64,000 nucleotides of DNA from Malurus cyaneus samueli (Eukaryota; Chordata; Aves; Passeriformes; Maluridae). Under the pieces are notes generated by a model. That model was not told the DNA's origin. It searched no databases and saw only the letters and a list, made by a program, of their open reading frames with translations. Shown here piece by piece: positions 50,103 through 63,900 of the stretch; within the stretch, counting starts at the first letter, position 1, and each line of letters opens with the position of its first letter. A program made the position numbers and the translations under genes. The stretch is from assembly GCA_009741485.1 (NCBI GenBank), contig CM019217.1, positions 36,255,255 through 36,319,254 on the forward strand, given 5' to 3'.

Positions 50103-50168
50103 AATTTAGGCCATCCTTGTGGCCTAAATTATCTTAGAAAATCCATATTTTTTTTTATATGGATTTTC
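50103..50168. repeat. Two adjacent perfect inverted repeats
   Basis: Stem 1 pairs AATTTAGGCC (50103-50112) with GGCCTAAATT (50121-50130). Stem 2 pairs GAAAATCCATAT (50137-50148) with ATATGGATTTTC (50157-50168). Each loop is 8 bases, and the second is all T. They abut the CR1 relic. Confidence 0.85.
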
Positions 50169-51314
50169 CTTCTTCTGTTGTTTAAGCTGCTAGCATTATT
50201 CATTTTTATTTGCAGAAGGGGAAAACAAAATGAAACAATGCCAAAACTCAAAAAAGGCATAAAAGAACATACATTGAAATTCCATTTATTGAACAGAACT
50301 GTGCATTGAATACAAAAGTGAATTCTGCTTTAAAGAATAATTGTGCTACATTGGCCAAAATAAAAATATGGTCACTAGGCTGACCTCTGGGACTATGTTC
50401 CTTGAAAAGTCATGAAATATATAATTTGAGTGGCCTCATTATTCCTTATCATTCTCTATTATGTCTGTCAATAATTTTAAAAATTAAAAAAAAAAACAAA
50501 ACAAGAAAAAAGCACAATCATAGAACACTTCATTTCCATAAAGTCCAAAGCTTGTGCTACTCAACTGAATTGAAGATAAAAGCTGTGTCTTGCAGTACAG
50601 ATATTTTTCTATGACACATGCATGATGCAAACTCTGTGGCTGAAAGAGCAAGGTTCATTCCTATGAACAACAAAGAGCCTGTATAAATATTAATATGAAT
50701 AGTAAGTTTCCTATTGGCCACTGTTTTTCCCTCAATTTATCATTGCACCATACTGTTGGTAAAAATAATTAAACAGCTAAAGGAAAATAAATGGTTCAGT
50801 AACCACAACACACTGGGATGAAATTCAAGCTTCCTTTCCAATGAGCTTTTTAAAAATATTTGGCCCTGAAAATCCATTGGTAGCAGAAATTAAAATATTA
50901 CAGGGCACCAACAAAGATCTGTGGAGTCTATTTAACAGACATAAGGACTAAAACCATATTAGACATTGATTTTGGCACCTACAATTAACAACATCTTGAA
51001 AAGCAATCATAATCATATGAATAAATTAAATGTATTTAATTTCTGTAAATTTCAAGGCCTTGGTGCTGCATTTACGAAAAACATTTTTCATTTTCATTTT
51101 TTCAAATTAAATGAAACCTCAGCACTGAAGTATTTGTCATGTTGCAAAAATATTTGTATGCAAAGCAGTATTTGCATGCTAAGCTTCAGGGAAATAGTAA
51201 GATGTCATCACCTTCGGGGAGCCTGAACCAGCCTCCAAGTCAACTGAATCTGTGTTCAGGTCACTGTGCAAGACAAAAGAAATAATGATATAGCGCATAG
51301 TAGTGAGGCATTAC

Positions 51315-51501
51315 CTGCATCAACTGCAAATTGGTGATGGAACTTTCCCTCTTTGCCAAATCTTCCTGTGAAGACTAAGAATTTTGGACAGTCCTTGTAG
51401 TCAGGGAAGGTGAAAACTATGCCAGAATCCCGCAAAGAAAAAGCTGGAATTTTCTGCCTCTCTCCAAGAACTTCCTCCTGCACACCATTGCTCTTCACCT
51501 T
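51315..51501 (-). other. Candidate internal coding exon of an unidentified gene
   Basis: On the minus strand a 187-bp open segment is bounded by a good acceptor (TTGTTTTTCCAG before 51501) and a good donor (GATGCAG/GTAATG at 51314). In frame from its first base it encodes 62 residues beginning KVKSNGVQEEVLGERQK and ending HHQFAVDA, leaving phase 1. It is less AT-biased than its surroundings and lacks the low-complexity look of chance frames. I do not recognise a family. It is not a match to CEP44, which lies on this side of HPGD in mammals. Chance remains possible in 20 kb of sequence. Confidence 0.35.
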
Positions 51502-51836
51502 CTGGAAAAACAAGTGGGCTGCATCAGCTGTCAGAGGTTGTTAACTCTGTTTCCAGTTTCCCTAATTTCTAGATATGCAAAGAAACATTCAGTTAAAAGT
51601 CTTTTTTGGCCTATCCCAGACAAATAAAGTTCATCTCCAAATGTATTGGGTCACAGTTTCTGAGCTGAACAATTCTGGAGAAAATTAGGAATTGTTAATT
51701 TACATGGACTTGGGAACAATCTAAGTAAATGTTGCTTCACAGCAGGTGACAAACTGTGAAGATCTGATAACAGTTGCTGAAAAGATGTATAAACTGAGTT
51801 CTCACTCAATCTCTAAATGAAATGTTAATGTCTAAC

Positions 51837-51893
51837 CAAATTGACCACAAATACTTTTTGCTCCTCCCCAGGCAGAGGTGATTGAGTCCAGTC
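51837..51893 (-). other. Weak candidate exon upstream of the 51315-51501 exon
   Basis: On the minus strand a T-rich acceptor (TTTACTTTCAG before 51893) opens 57 bp encoding DWTQSPLPGEEQKVFVVNL. The donor is TTG/GTTAGA, which is weak. It enters and leaves in phase 0, which would join in frame to the candidate exon at 51315-51501. Too short to stand alone. Confidence 0.2.
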
Positions 51894-54800
51894 CTGAAAG
51901 TAAAAAAAAACAACATTCCAGAAGAAACTAAAAAAGGGAAAGAAAGATGGGATTTCACAGTCACAGGTGCAGATTAGCACAAATCTTCCTATAAAGACTG
52001 TAGCATTAGATTACAGTAATCATTATAAATTTTAAACATTGGGATTTTCCAAAGGGGGTTTGTGATGAAGCAAAGGTATCCTTAACAACTGTTATTGCTT
52101 AATACTCATTGCTATTGAACTGTGGAGTATAAATATATTTCACACATCTATAAATCGGCAAATAACTCCTTATAAGCAGCATGACTACCCTGTCTGGGAA
52201 CTTGGCTATCTCTATAATACTACAGCTTTGAGGAAAGATCTGACCTGCAGAAACATAATTCTTGGTTTCTAATTTTTTAATTTACTTTTTTTTTTCCTTC
52301 CTTTTCAGAAATTTTTTTATATTTAAAGCACTCAGAATGTACAAGCAGGCCTCTGATCTTCTGTGAAGCAACTATGACTACTGGATCCTCAATATTTACC
52401 TGATATTCAAAATATTTTGCAGGTGATCAGAATCTCTGACACTGGTGTTTGGCTGACTCCCAGAGCAGAAATGCAAATTCTTTTCAAGAAAGAAAATTCA
52501 TTTTTATTTGCAAATCTTTGGTTTATATCTAGTTTTTATTCATATATGATTAAAACTCAGAGAATGAAATTGTAATTTCAGCAACCATTGTAACTGAATT
52601 TCTGATGCCTACTCTAATTTTTCAAATCATTCGTAATTCAAGCATTTTGGTCAAATTTTCACTCTCTAGTAATTCTTTACAGCATATCTTTGAATGTGAG
52701 CTGCATAAAAGGTTCAGTGATTAGACAGATTCAAACCAATTCAGTAGCTTTGTTTATAGGGCTGCTGCCAAGACTTGAGTCACTAAGTCAGCCTGTGACA
52801 TGCCCGCTTGTATAACTTGTATTCTTTGGCAGCTTTTGAGGCGTTTGCATATCTCTTGTTGGATACATAATTCCTCTCACATATAAAAAAAATAAATAGA
52901 GTGATAAATGTGTATAAAATTAGTTTTAAAACTGTGCTTATTAAATCCAGTGGAGATCGGTCTATTTTTTTTACATCCTGCACCACCCTCAAATTTGGCG
53001 GTCAAAGAAAAGGCAAGAGCTTGAAGCTGGTAAAACACAAACTTTTTGACTTATATCCCACTTAAAAGAAGAGATTCAAAATCCATGAGGATTGTGTATC
53101 TTCTAGCACAAGTTGGTAGATATACCAAAAGAACAAATTTAATCTATTTGTCACAAGAACCATTGATTTCAGCCTACTGCATATTGATAGAGGACAGAGA
53201 AATCACATTCTCTCTTGCTCTTTCTCTTCATCTGCTTAACCAAATCGGGAAAGGACAGGGGAAAGGGTAACAAACTTCAAGCACATCTGTTTGGTCTTTA
53301 AGCTAAAGTTGGATGCAATACTGAAATAATTGGTCTCTACCACTCAGAAATCTGTTCTACTATTTTCGTGCAGATTTTATGCATCTGAGTGTTGTTTCCT
53401 AAGTAAATGGCTCAAACAATAAACACTTTGAGAGATGATTTGTTTTGTTTCCTCTAATATCTAGAAAATGGTTAGGCTTTTTAAACTTCTTAGAACTTCT
53501 TAGTCTGATACATCGCATTTTAGCCCTGGATTGAAAGAGTTTCCGGTCACTAACTTACTTTCTTGTTTCTAAACAGAGGTTTATTTAGTGGAACAATCAA
53601 CAACTCTCAATGACTCTAGCATCCTGTTTAGATGGTATAATAAAATCGAATTTCATATCAGACTTTAAAGCTTGTCAGCGCTTGCTTAGATATTCCTATT
53701 TATCTTTCTCTGGAAAAGAAAGGAAATGTTTTGTTTGCTTTCTCATATCATTTTGCCTCGGAGGATTCCAGTAGGCCAGTTTGAAATCCAGAATATTAAT
53801 TACCTTATATACACCATTACATCAACATGATCTGGAGGAAACATATTTTTCTGGGTTTCCTGTTCTAAATGATGTGGTTTCAGATAGAACATTTGATAGT
53901 TGAGGACTGGGGCCTCTCTACATGCAATCCGTTCTTCCTTATCAAGTAAAGCATTGTTTTTAATTTCATGTTCTGTTAGTGCCAGGCTGAAATGAAATTA
54001 CTTAATTTTTCACATTTGACCTTTCCATACCTAAAACTTCATCCTTTTGCACTTTGAGGTAGCATGTCTGATGGTCAAGTATGAGAAGGTGAAGTAAAGG
54101 TGTCATCGCGGAAGTGACTCTGTAGAGCCTGCGATCACCTTAGGGGACATGGAATCAGAGTGTTTCCCCTGCTCTTCTAGGTCAGACAAGGTATTGTGCA
54201 GGTTTTGTTTGAATTCTGGTGAAACACATTAATCAGATGACTCAACAGACAAGAACTTAAAATTTGTCACCCACTGACTGGAGATAAACCCACAGCCTGA
54301 GACGCAAAGTGTCAACATTCCTATGAGGGAAGAACATAAGCCAGCATCTGCCAAGAGAATAAATAATAAGGAGACAGATAAGAATCCATAGAAGCTGCAG
54401 GAAATTCTTCTTAGGGACATCTCCTCTGGGAGATAGAACCCTAGGATGTTTTAGATCACTTGGGTAATCTCATTTATGCTCCATTTCCTATAAAAGGTTG
54501 GTCCAGATGATTTTTCAATGTGCTTTCCAAGCTGTCCTGTTCTGTGGTTCTGCACATTACTTTTTTAAGAGGCTCTACATGGGCTATGCTGTGGTGCTTC
54601 TGGGTGATACTTATTTTCAGACCACCACAGCAGCCCACAAGCAGTCTGAAGTCTAAGCTGTAGATAAATAGCTCATGTCAAGTGATGGCAAGCAATGACA
54701 TAAAGATCCACCAGTGTCAGTGTATGGCTAGGAATTGCCTTCCTAAAAAGATGTCAAGTTTTACTCTTCAGATCAGAAGGAAGAGAAGGGCAAAATGAAT

Positions 54801-56757
54801 TTTTGGCTGCAAAGTTTTTGTTCTTTCTTGTAAACACTGAGTGTGGCTGCATAGTTCTACTTCCATGACCAGAGGTTTAGAATTTATACACAGAAGAATG
54901 GCCAGCAGGATTTTATCTCATAACAAGTAACTGATTACACTTCTAACTGTAGTGTAATAGGAAGGAAAAAGATACACAGAAGCCTGAAACTGGCTGTGAG
55001 GCTGGCCACTGCTGAAACAGCAGACGTTCTATTTCCATGTGCACATCTGGATGAAAGAAGGGAAATTTCTGCTTATAATTTCTGCTTATGGTAGAAAGAA
55101 ACCCCAGTGCTGCTAGCAGCATGAAGGCACCACACACCATGGTTTCCTTGGGTATGAGTTACCCTTGGTGGACAGCAGGAACACATCTAATCCAGTCTGA
55201 GAAAAGAAGGGATTTTACCTGAGCTCTCTTGGAATTGGTTGTGGAGAGGAGGTATCTAACATATCAAAGGGCTTCCTGGGCCATGATGTGCTACTACAAT
55301 AAGAAGACTCTAGACATGAAAGACTGAGAGTATTAGATGCAATCACTATTTTCCTTGGCAGGTAGGGAGCTCAGGGCAAAATACTTCTATTCCAAGATAA
55401 TATATGCTGTTTCACCACAGAAAGCATTTCCACCATTATTTACCTGAATTCATACTGCTTTTTCTCAAGAATCCATTACTTCTTTGGAACTGAAACTCAC
55501 TCTGACCCTGCATAACTAAGTGCTGTTATTGCCACCTTATTGTGCAAGGAAAGCTTTTTTTTTTTTAAGTAGTAACTGATACTCAATTATTTCTATTTTC
55601 TCTTGAACACTAGTTGTCACGCATTTCTCACACCACATTGCAAACAGATTAGGCTTCAAAGCACAATATATTTTAGAAGGAAAGAAACTGATTGGGCAAA
55701 GAGTTGAAAGATACTTTCTTTCTATTCATATTTTAAAACATCTATGTAACAGCACACCATACCTTCCCTACTCTCTTGTAAACATTTGAAGTAGCCAGAC
55801 AGGTTTTTGAAGGTCACATTGCAGTACTGTGGATGAAGCTTCATAAAAAGGCTGAATGACCATGTTTCTGCTATAATTTGTGTCAACATGTAGTAATAAA
55901 ACATGTGACCTGTAGCACAAACACTGTAATTCTTAAGTTTTCTTTCAAAAACAAACACCCTTTAGATAGCTCAATGTATGTCCATGTTTGTTTGGTTTTT
56001 TTTCCCAACTCACAGGTAATCACTTTTACTACACAAGCTCCATGAGAAAAAATGCAGCCAAACTATACCACCTTCTATTTCTTGAGTTTAAAAAAAAAAT
56101 TAAAAAAAAAAAAATAACAAAAGTGAGTTTATTGAAAAGTCACAACCAAAATAAATATGCTAAACATGGTAAAATACACAGATAGGACTGAAATTTAGGA
56201 TGGCATGTTACAAAAGGAACCGACGGTGGAATCAAGAACCTGCCCATACCCATGTTGCCCTTGTTCCTCACTGCCAGATGTTCATCCCATTTGGGGCTGT
56301 TACAGGCTTCCTCAATAAGATTTTCCTCCAAATAAGCCAGCTGCTGGCAAAGTGCCACAGTAATCCAGCAGTCTTTGTACTTTGCACAATTGCACTCATA
56401 CTTTGTACACTTTGTGTGACAGCTTTCACAAGGCTGAGCCAGTTCATATCACCAGGGAACACTGACATCAGCACTGGTGTGGATCATGAAGGAGCAGGGA
56501 TGACTACTAAACTCACATCCTGATCATGCAGAAAGATGTCTGTAAGTGCATGACCAGGCTTGCATGCTCTGATTTTCTTTCATACAGTTGGCCTGAGGAG
56601 AAAAGCATATTGGATTAACTGAATATTTCATTTCCAAACCATAGGGGACACTTGCCAATTTATAGCTGCTGAAATTTTGAGGGTATTAAATTTATATTTT
56701 TTTTTCTTTTTCATTCAGTTTGTTCTCTGCCTTTTAGCTGGCTGTTGCTGGTATATA

Positions 56758-56788
<31 letters not shown>

Positions 56789-57885
56789 GAAAAACCTTCA
56801 TTTCTCTGCACTTGCATGTTCTGGATCATAGGATTTCATGTATCATTAATTTCCAAACAATTTGTGATTTTGGTACACTATGAAACCATTTTTTAATAAA
56901 TATGAATGTCCCCTCTCTCACTAGAAACCTTGCACCAGCCAATGCTACAGAAGAATATGAAAGATCTATGAACTAAATATAAAGAAAAGATGGAGAGAAA
57001 CATCAGAAGTAAAATGCCTTGTAAAATTCTTCCTTCCTGGGACATTTCCATGTGAAATTTCTTCTCAGAAGAAATAGTAGAGTGTAAAAAATCAGTAGCC
57101 CTAGTATGTAAAAAATAGTTTAAAAGCTTACTTTAACAAAATTACATTCATTATGATTTACTGTTATAAGGTTGGCAGAAATTACCTTCTTAGAGTTTAT
57201 ATGGAAAACCAGGGGAAACTGATGAAGTACTATGCAGTTTTCAGGTAGTGGCAGACTGTCCTCTCTTTGTCTTCTACCAACAATTTCTTCTCAGACAAAG
57301 ACACAAATACAGCATGAAAAATGCTTTATGTTTATGGGAGCAGGTCTTTTCTTCCCCTATTTTTTTGCTACACTACACTCAAGTGCCTCTTTCATCCAGG
57401 GGCTTGTTGGAGGCTTTTACTCTGTCCTTGAGTCTCTCAAATCAAGTGATCTTAAACTGCATTTACAAAATGTGCTTACTGAAGAAGAGGAACTTGTAGA
57501 AGTTAATTCCTAGCAGCCTCTGTCTGGGATAGGCAAAGAGACTTAAGAATCTAACTAAAAAACAGCGTGAAAAACGGAGGTCATAGTGAGAAAAACTGAA
57601 ATCCCAAATAACACCAGAAGTTGCAATTGAAACATTACACAATGTTTTCTGGTTTGGTTTCCTACTCAGTTCATGTTTTGACATAGTCTCTAAACCTTTA
57701 CATGATCAATACCACAAAAATAAACAAAAATCTTTCTCTTAACAGGAAAACACTTACCAAGAACCGTTTTTTCAGAAACAGAATTTTTGCTCAATATGGG
57801 TTATGTAGGTGAGCCTCTTCTGGGAAAAGCAGCTTAGAGTTAGAGCCACTGAAACCAACTTTCCATCCTTCTAATATGCACCAGA
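51894..57885. other. Downstream intergenic DNA, no gene assigned
   Basis: AT-rich sequence with poly-A/T tracts (55553-55567, 56090-56118, 56760-56797). Minus-strand open frames at 54943-55140 and 56140-56474 and a plus-strand frame at 53046-53270 are unrecognised and unsupported. No clear mobile element. Confidence 0.4.
56760..56797. repeat. Poly-A tract
   Basis: About 38 bases of A with two G interruptions. It may be a simple repeat or the decayed tail of a retroposed sequence, but no source sequence is recognisable on its 5' side. Confidence 0.9.
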
Positions 57886-57950
57886 TCACAGAATTATCTG
57901 AGTTGGAAGGGACCCAGAAGGACGATCAAGTCGAAGTCTTAAGTGAATGG
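57886..57950 (-). mobile_element. CR1 3'-end relic
   Basis: ATCACAGAATTATCTGAG followed by TTGGAAGGGACCCAGAAGGA is a decayed reverse complement of the CR1 3' end, similar to the copy at 3324. Only about 65 bases are recognisable. Confidence 0.78.
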
Positions 57951-60900
57951 CCCATATTAACTAAGTTTAATTTTTTAATTAATCTTAACATTTAATTCAT
58001 TTAATTCAACTTAAAATTTTGCTTTACTTGAGATAAAAATTGTCAACTGCCAGCTTTTCTTTCTGTCCCAATCAATACAATTTCCAACTGCCAATGAAAT
58101 GAAATGAAATATGCATTACTTAGTTTGCTTGCACGCTTTACTCCAGAGGCCATTGCATGATTTCTGGAATGTGAATTACTTCATCATTTTTCTCCGTGCT
58201 ATCCATAATCTTGCTGGGGATACAGAAAAAGAGAAATTTAAGCAAAATTAAATAGATTGTAGAAAGCCCAGTCTTGTAATCACATTCTGCGGTGCTATAT
58301 CATGTTTATCACAGCTCCTGTTCTCACATGAATGAAGAACACTGTTTATTTTCTATGCTTGATTGGGCAGAAATGAATGACTACAATTTACAGTTGAGCA
58401 ACTGAAACAGGAAGACATAATCATTAAAGTCCTACCTTCAAGCAGTCTATGAGATTTCACAATTCTTTAAAGGAGATAGTATTTTGTGTGGCAAAATTCA
58501 TATGGGCACTTGGTGGCTATGGAGCATTTTAACAAACTTCTGGATAGCCTTTAACCACTTTAATGTCCTTTTCATACCAACCAGTGCTGCTCTTTGCACC
58601 TGAAAAGCATTTAATTAGTGGAGGAAAGCAGAAAAACAATTTCTTTGGGAAACACTGAGAAATTAAACAACCTGCAAGATTAGCACCAACATCAAGATCT
58701 TTCCCAACTACCACACCTAAGATTATTTCACGCTTAAGTTTCATGATTTCATATTCTAAGAACTTGAATTTGCAGACTGAATTTTAAAGGAAGAGTTCCC
58801 ATAATGTGCAAACTTTGTTTCTGCCACCAGAACTTCACTTCTGTTTGTTCTGGAAGATTCTTGTCTGAATATAAAATGAAGACAATTGGTTTGCCACCAG
58901 GGTTTAGCATAAACAAAGATTTGGGGAATAAGTAATATAAAATGCAGAATAAATAATAAAGGAAAAAATGTTTATAAATAAAATATAATTTTTTTAACAA
59001 TCTGGGAAAATCAGTGAACTGCAGGAAAGATGCAACTGGAAAATGAGGTGGCCAGATAAGCAATAGACTATATTTTTTTCTGAACATGATGCCAATTTTA
59101 ATTTGCAAGAATTAACTGTGAAATATAACTGAAAAATGTAGTTCAGTCAAGAACACAATAGCAAGATTCACAACTAAATTTTAGCACCAAAAAAGTCCTT
59201 CTAAAGAACATATTTATAAAAAGATTAAAGAGCATGCGTATAACATATAAATATAAATATTAACAAAATCTCGTAAGAAAGCAGTGAGAGTACTGTTTGT
59301 TTTGCTGTAAATAAAAGCTGGTAATTCCCTATTAATCATAGAAAAAAAACACTTACAGAAATAAACATAAAATGCCTGCATAGAGATAAACACATACACT
59401 AATTGATCTGTACTAAAGAAGAAATTAATTTTTCTTATCTATTATTTCATAAAAGTTAATTTATTTCATATAATGGTGTTTGTCTGGGATTTTTAATCAA
59501 TCCTGACAGTTATCCAGTTAATTATTAAAATGCCTAAAGCTTCTGCATGTATTTCTTGGAGCTGACATAATGAAAACAGAACTGCAGAGTTTTTCTAAGT
59601 AATTCTGTGAAAATACTGCTCAGAGCATAAGAACAGGGACATCCTACCACATTATTTGACTGTTAAGAAAGGAAGCTCTGTTATGAAGTTATGTAAGTTC
59701 TTCATAGATGCTGGTGCATTAGGAGTTATGAATTCATATACATGCACCTTCATCCTATTGCCCAGGTATTTATATGACTTTTCAGTATCTCCCACACACC
59801 ATCCTTGCAATCATCAGACTTTTATTTTGTTCCTATATTTAAAAAGGATCCAGGAGGAAAATTACTTCCTGCATTTATGGCCGCAAGTTAGAATCGCCCC
59901 AAGCTATGTTCATAATGACATTCCTTATCTGTTGCAATCTTGGCTTCCTTTTGTTTGCTGGGCTTTTTGGGAACACTCTGTTTAGTAGTCACTCTAATCT
60001 TGTTCTTTTTCCTAAAACACTTCATGTAAAAAAATTAAAAAAAAAAAAAAAAGCAATGCATTAGAAACAAATCAAATAAACTTGGAAAATCTATCAATTT
60101 CAGTCACTGCAAACAAAGCAGATCCTGAGCACTAAAACTGACAACAGTCAGGCAGAATACATAAGTGGGAATATTCAGCAGCTATTTTACAGTGTTTGGA
60201 TTTTTTAAAACAGAAAAACAGGAATTAAAGTTGTTATGAAATCCCTGAAAGTGGGACAGGAAACTCTTTCTCATTTTGTCATCCTACAGGGTGAGGAAAG
60301 AAAAAAAAAAAAAAAGAGTTAAAAAAATCAGAAGTCTGAAGCACATGCAGCTTCTTCTGCATGTTTAATGAAGCACTTTTTTGGCACCCAGGCTTTTCAT
60401 TTAGTCTTTTTGGATGTCTCCTCCATTAAACCTACAAGCAATGCAGAGTGAAAGTATTTTGTTCTGATTTACGTAAACAGTGGATGCATGAGAGTACACA
60501 GGAATTGTCAAACTTCCATATCCTGTTTCTGATAGCAGTCACTATCACTGTCAGAAGAAAGCAGGCAGCAGTAATGAGATAGCCCTATCAACGTGGACAG
60601 CTGTTCCCACCCTGTGAAATTGGTTCATGTCTAGAAGATAACAAACATCAAAACAACAGTAAAAAATAACCAAATAATATTGTTACCTCTACAAAGCAGC
60701 AGCCTGTTCTTTAGTCCTTTGGCTTTGATGTCACATGAAAATTCTTGACCGTCCAGTGTATCTCCAAAAGAAAATCTCATTTCCCCATCACAGCACAAGA
60801 TGCCATCTCTTACTCAATTCTATTGCCTAATGACAGAAGACCGTTCTTTTTCCCAGCCAAAACACACACTTCTAGTGCAGGATTGCCAGTGGCAGCATAC

Positions 60901-63900
60901 AGAAACAAAGTGTACCAGGTTTCTACTCTACAGCCACCCTCAAAACATATCAGTAATGTTCAAATTATGCAATGTATTTGGCCAGCATAAAAATTCAGAA
61001 TTTATTCAAATACTATTACACAACTTTCTATGGAAATGTACTAGCAATATCAAACCTTCACACTCTCTACTTTATTTGTGACTATCTGCAGGACTTCTGT
61101 GAACCTGGTGCTGCTTCACAGCATCAGACAACACAATTTGGAAAAGCATTGAGACCTTCCTAAAACACATCCAATTCTTAAGACACAATGTGAAACCAAC
61201 TAAAAGAGCAAGTTAACTTTTTTTCCTCTCTAGTAGCTCTACTACTCTGTTTACCTGTAAGAAGTCACGCCTTCTTCAAAGTAATCTCAAATGTAATTTG
61301 AAAAAGAAAACTGAAAAATAAGCTTTTTCAATGTGAATGTTGAATATTTCCACTGGGAAAACTGCAAAGAAAATTAAGCATGAAATAAATTTAAATGAAC
61401 TTTATAATAATATCACCCTCAGTTACTCATGTAACTTTCTCCATCAAAAACTTCAAAAATGTTATTCACCGATATCTGAGGTTACATGAATACTATTTCT
61501 GGTGGAAAAAGTCAGAGTTTTCAACAAAGGTTAGGAAAAGTTACAATGAAAAAGTGTCACTGCCTTGAGTGAGAAATAAGCAACCTTGTAGAAGGATTTA
61601 GGTGAAACTTTGGTGAGAGGTTTTATTTAGCAATTTACCTTAATACCAGCTTGTAGCCCTCTTATTGCTGGATATTATCAGATGATTAGAACAATAATAT
61701 AGGATTTCAAAGTTAACTTTTCACCTTATCTTTTGTATCTGGTCCTCCTACGCCATTTCAAAAAAAAAAACCTAGACAGACCCTGCTGGGTTAGATGACC
61801 CAGCATATCTCAATACAGACAGCTCTTTCCAGACAAGACTGCTTGTTCTACAAAAATCTACAATGCTGGGATTTCCACAATTCTATCACATGTCCCTTCC
61901 TTCATAGATTTCACTCAGAAGAAGCTTTCATATATTCAAATCTGAATTTTGTTTTACAGATTTCATCCTGTTGTACTGGATTTCAGCTCAATGAATAATA
62001 CTAAATGATTCCTTATTGTTTTTATCTGAACTAATAGTATCAAGACAGAGATGCAGGTCATGTCACAGCTGAGTGTCAACAAAATAGAGATACCAAACAG
62101 AGGCCACCAAGCACTCTAAAAGGGAAGGGAAACTCTTACAGTTAGTATGAGATACACTGGGAACCAGCACAGCGATGCAAACTTTCAAAATAACTTACAC
62201 TGCCAACTATTCTGTTTAGTAAATAATTAGTAACTGACCAATGTACTTTAAATTTCAAAACTAAGAGCAATGTGAAGAGTTATTATGCAACAGAAAGAGG
62301 AGGAGTATAATGTTCACATCCTTTTCACATAGCAGTATCATTTTACGCTGAACTAGCTGAATAAAAATAGACCATATAAAAAGGATTTTAGCAGCACTGT
62401 TCAGTCTTTCAGGATGTTGTATATCTGTATTATTTTCTCCATGAGTGTTTTGGAATTTTTATTCAGAAGCCCCACAAAGGAAAGCCTTACTATGAAACAC
62501 CTCAAGTCTGGCTGACTTTTGCAAGGCCACAGAAATGTTCCTACTCTGAAATGTATATTTAATTGGAAGGTATTTACTGTTTGGAGCAGCAGAATAACAC
62601 AATAGACTCCAGCTGCCTGAGAGCTCAATAGCAAATCACCTTGCAATTTTCAGATCCTTTCTCTACCATACTAAAATTCTGATACAAATTCAGCATGAAG
62701 AAAACTGGATTCTCATTTCTCTCATCCGTTCTTCTTTCCTTTATTTCTCACTCCATGTTCAACAGTGTGAACTTTGTGTGTATATACATTTCATTAACTA
62801 TTGTCTGAGAACTATTTATCCAGAAATCCTAAAATGGTTAGTGTTCCCCGTTAAACTGTTCAAGCTGCAGCCTTTCCACAAAGGAAGGTTTCTACACCTG
62901 CACAGAAGTGTAATGGCACCTGGCAAACCCCGTTATTTCCAGAACATGAATGGGTTAAACTTTAATTTGTTATGATGGAAGCCAGCAGTGCAGAGTCATC
63001 CCACAATGAAAAGAAACACCACGTTGCAACACAAAGGTCTCTGAACAGCCCGTACAACCGTCAGTTGATATCACGTCAATGCTAATTAAGTAAAGTTGAC
63101 ACAACTTTTGTAAGAACATATGGAGAAAGATGCCTCAGCCTGGGAAAACTGCATAGTTTTCTTGAGTAACACAGTTTTGAGAAGTATCTGATGTATAAAA
63201 CACTTGCCAATTCTACCTGGGAAAGGGACAAGTATTATATGTGTGTACTCAAATCTGAAAGGGAAAGAACGTTAATCTGCTTGAATGCCACTGAAGTAAC
63301 ATGTAATAAGTAGATAGTGCGAGAAATAAAAATAAAGTATTTGTACAAAGTAATTCAGATTCCAAGGTAGAAGGATTCCTGGTGCCTGTGGTGGACAGAA
63401 ATTCACTAATAATACACATTATTACAATGATACAACTCTCTTTTCTGAAGAGTTGCTAGACAGGACAAAACTATTGGCTTCATAAAACCTGCAACACAAA
63501 TGCACAACAAAAAGGTAATAATCACTTCACTGATCATAAAACTAATGCTTTACATTTCTTTTAAACAAAATAATAGTTATATGTGCTTAATTTCAGCTGT
63601 TTTACAGATAATTACACTGGGCTATTTTATGTGTTAGCTACTCATATGCTGTAATCTGAATATTTTCCATGCAAACAGATTATTCATTAAAGCCAAGGAG
63701 TACTCTCTTTTAAATAGGTAAGAAGGACAGATCAATACACTCTTCACATGCAGCACCGTAGTCTCAAGCTTATTAGGACAGGAATAGAAAAGACCTTGAC
63801 TCTGTGAGCACTGCTCAGCAATAATAACAACGGTCCTGCATTATCAACACTGTTTTGGTCACAAATACTAAACATAGCACCATGTAAGCTGCTGTAAAGA

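Larger units (their letters stand above)
49433..51314. other. Downstream intergenic DNA, no gene recognised
   Basis: AT-rich sequence containing a CR1 3'-end relic (about 50064-50102) and two adjacent hairpins (50103-50168). Nothing else recognisable. Confidence 0.5.

Noticed and set aside
56140..56592. Minus-strand frames with a possible small exon (56517-56592) and an AATAAA near 56130
   Set aside because: The frames are short and shift between pieces. No family is recognisable, and the acceptor, donor and poly-A signal matches are individually common by chance.
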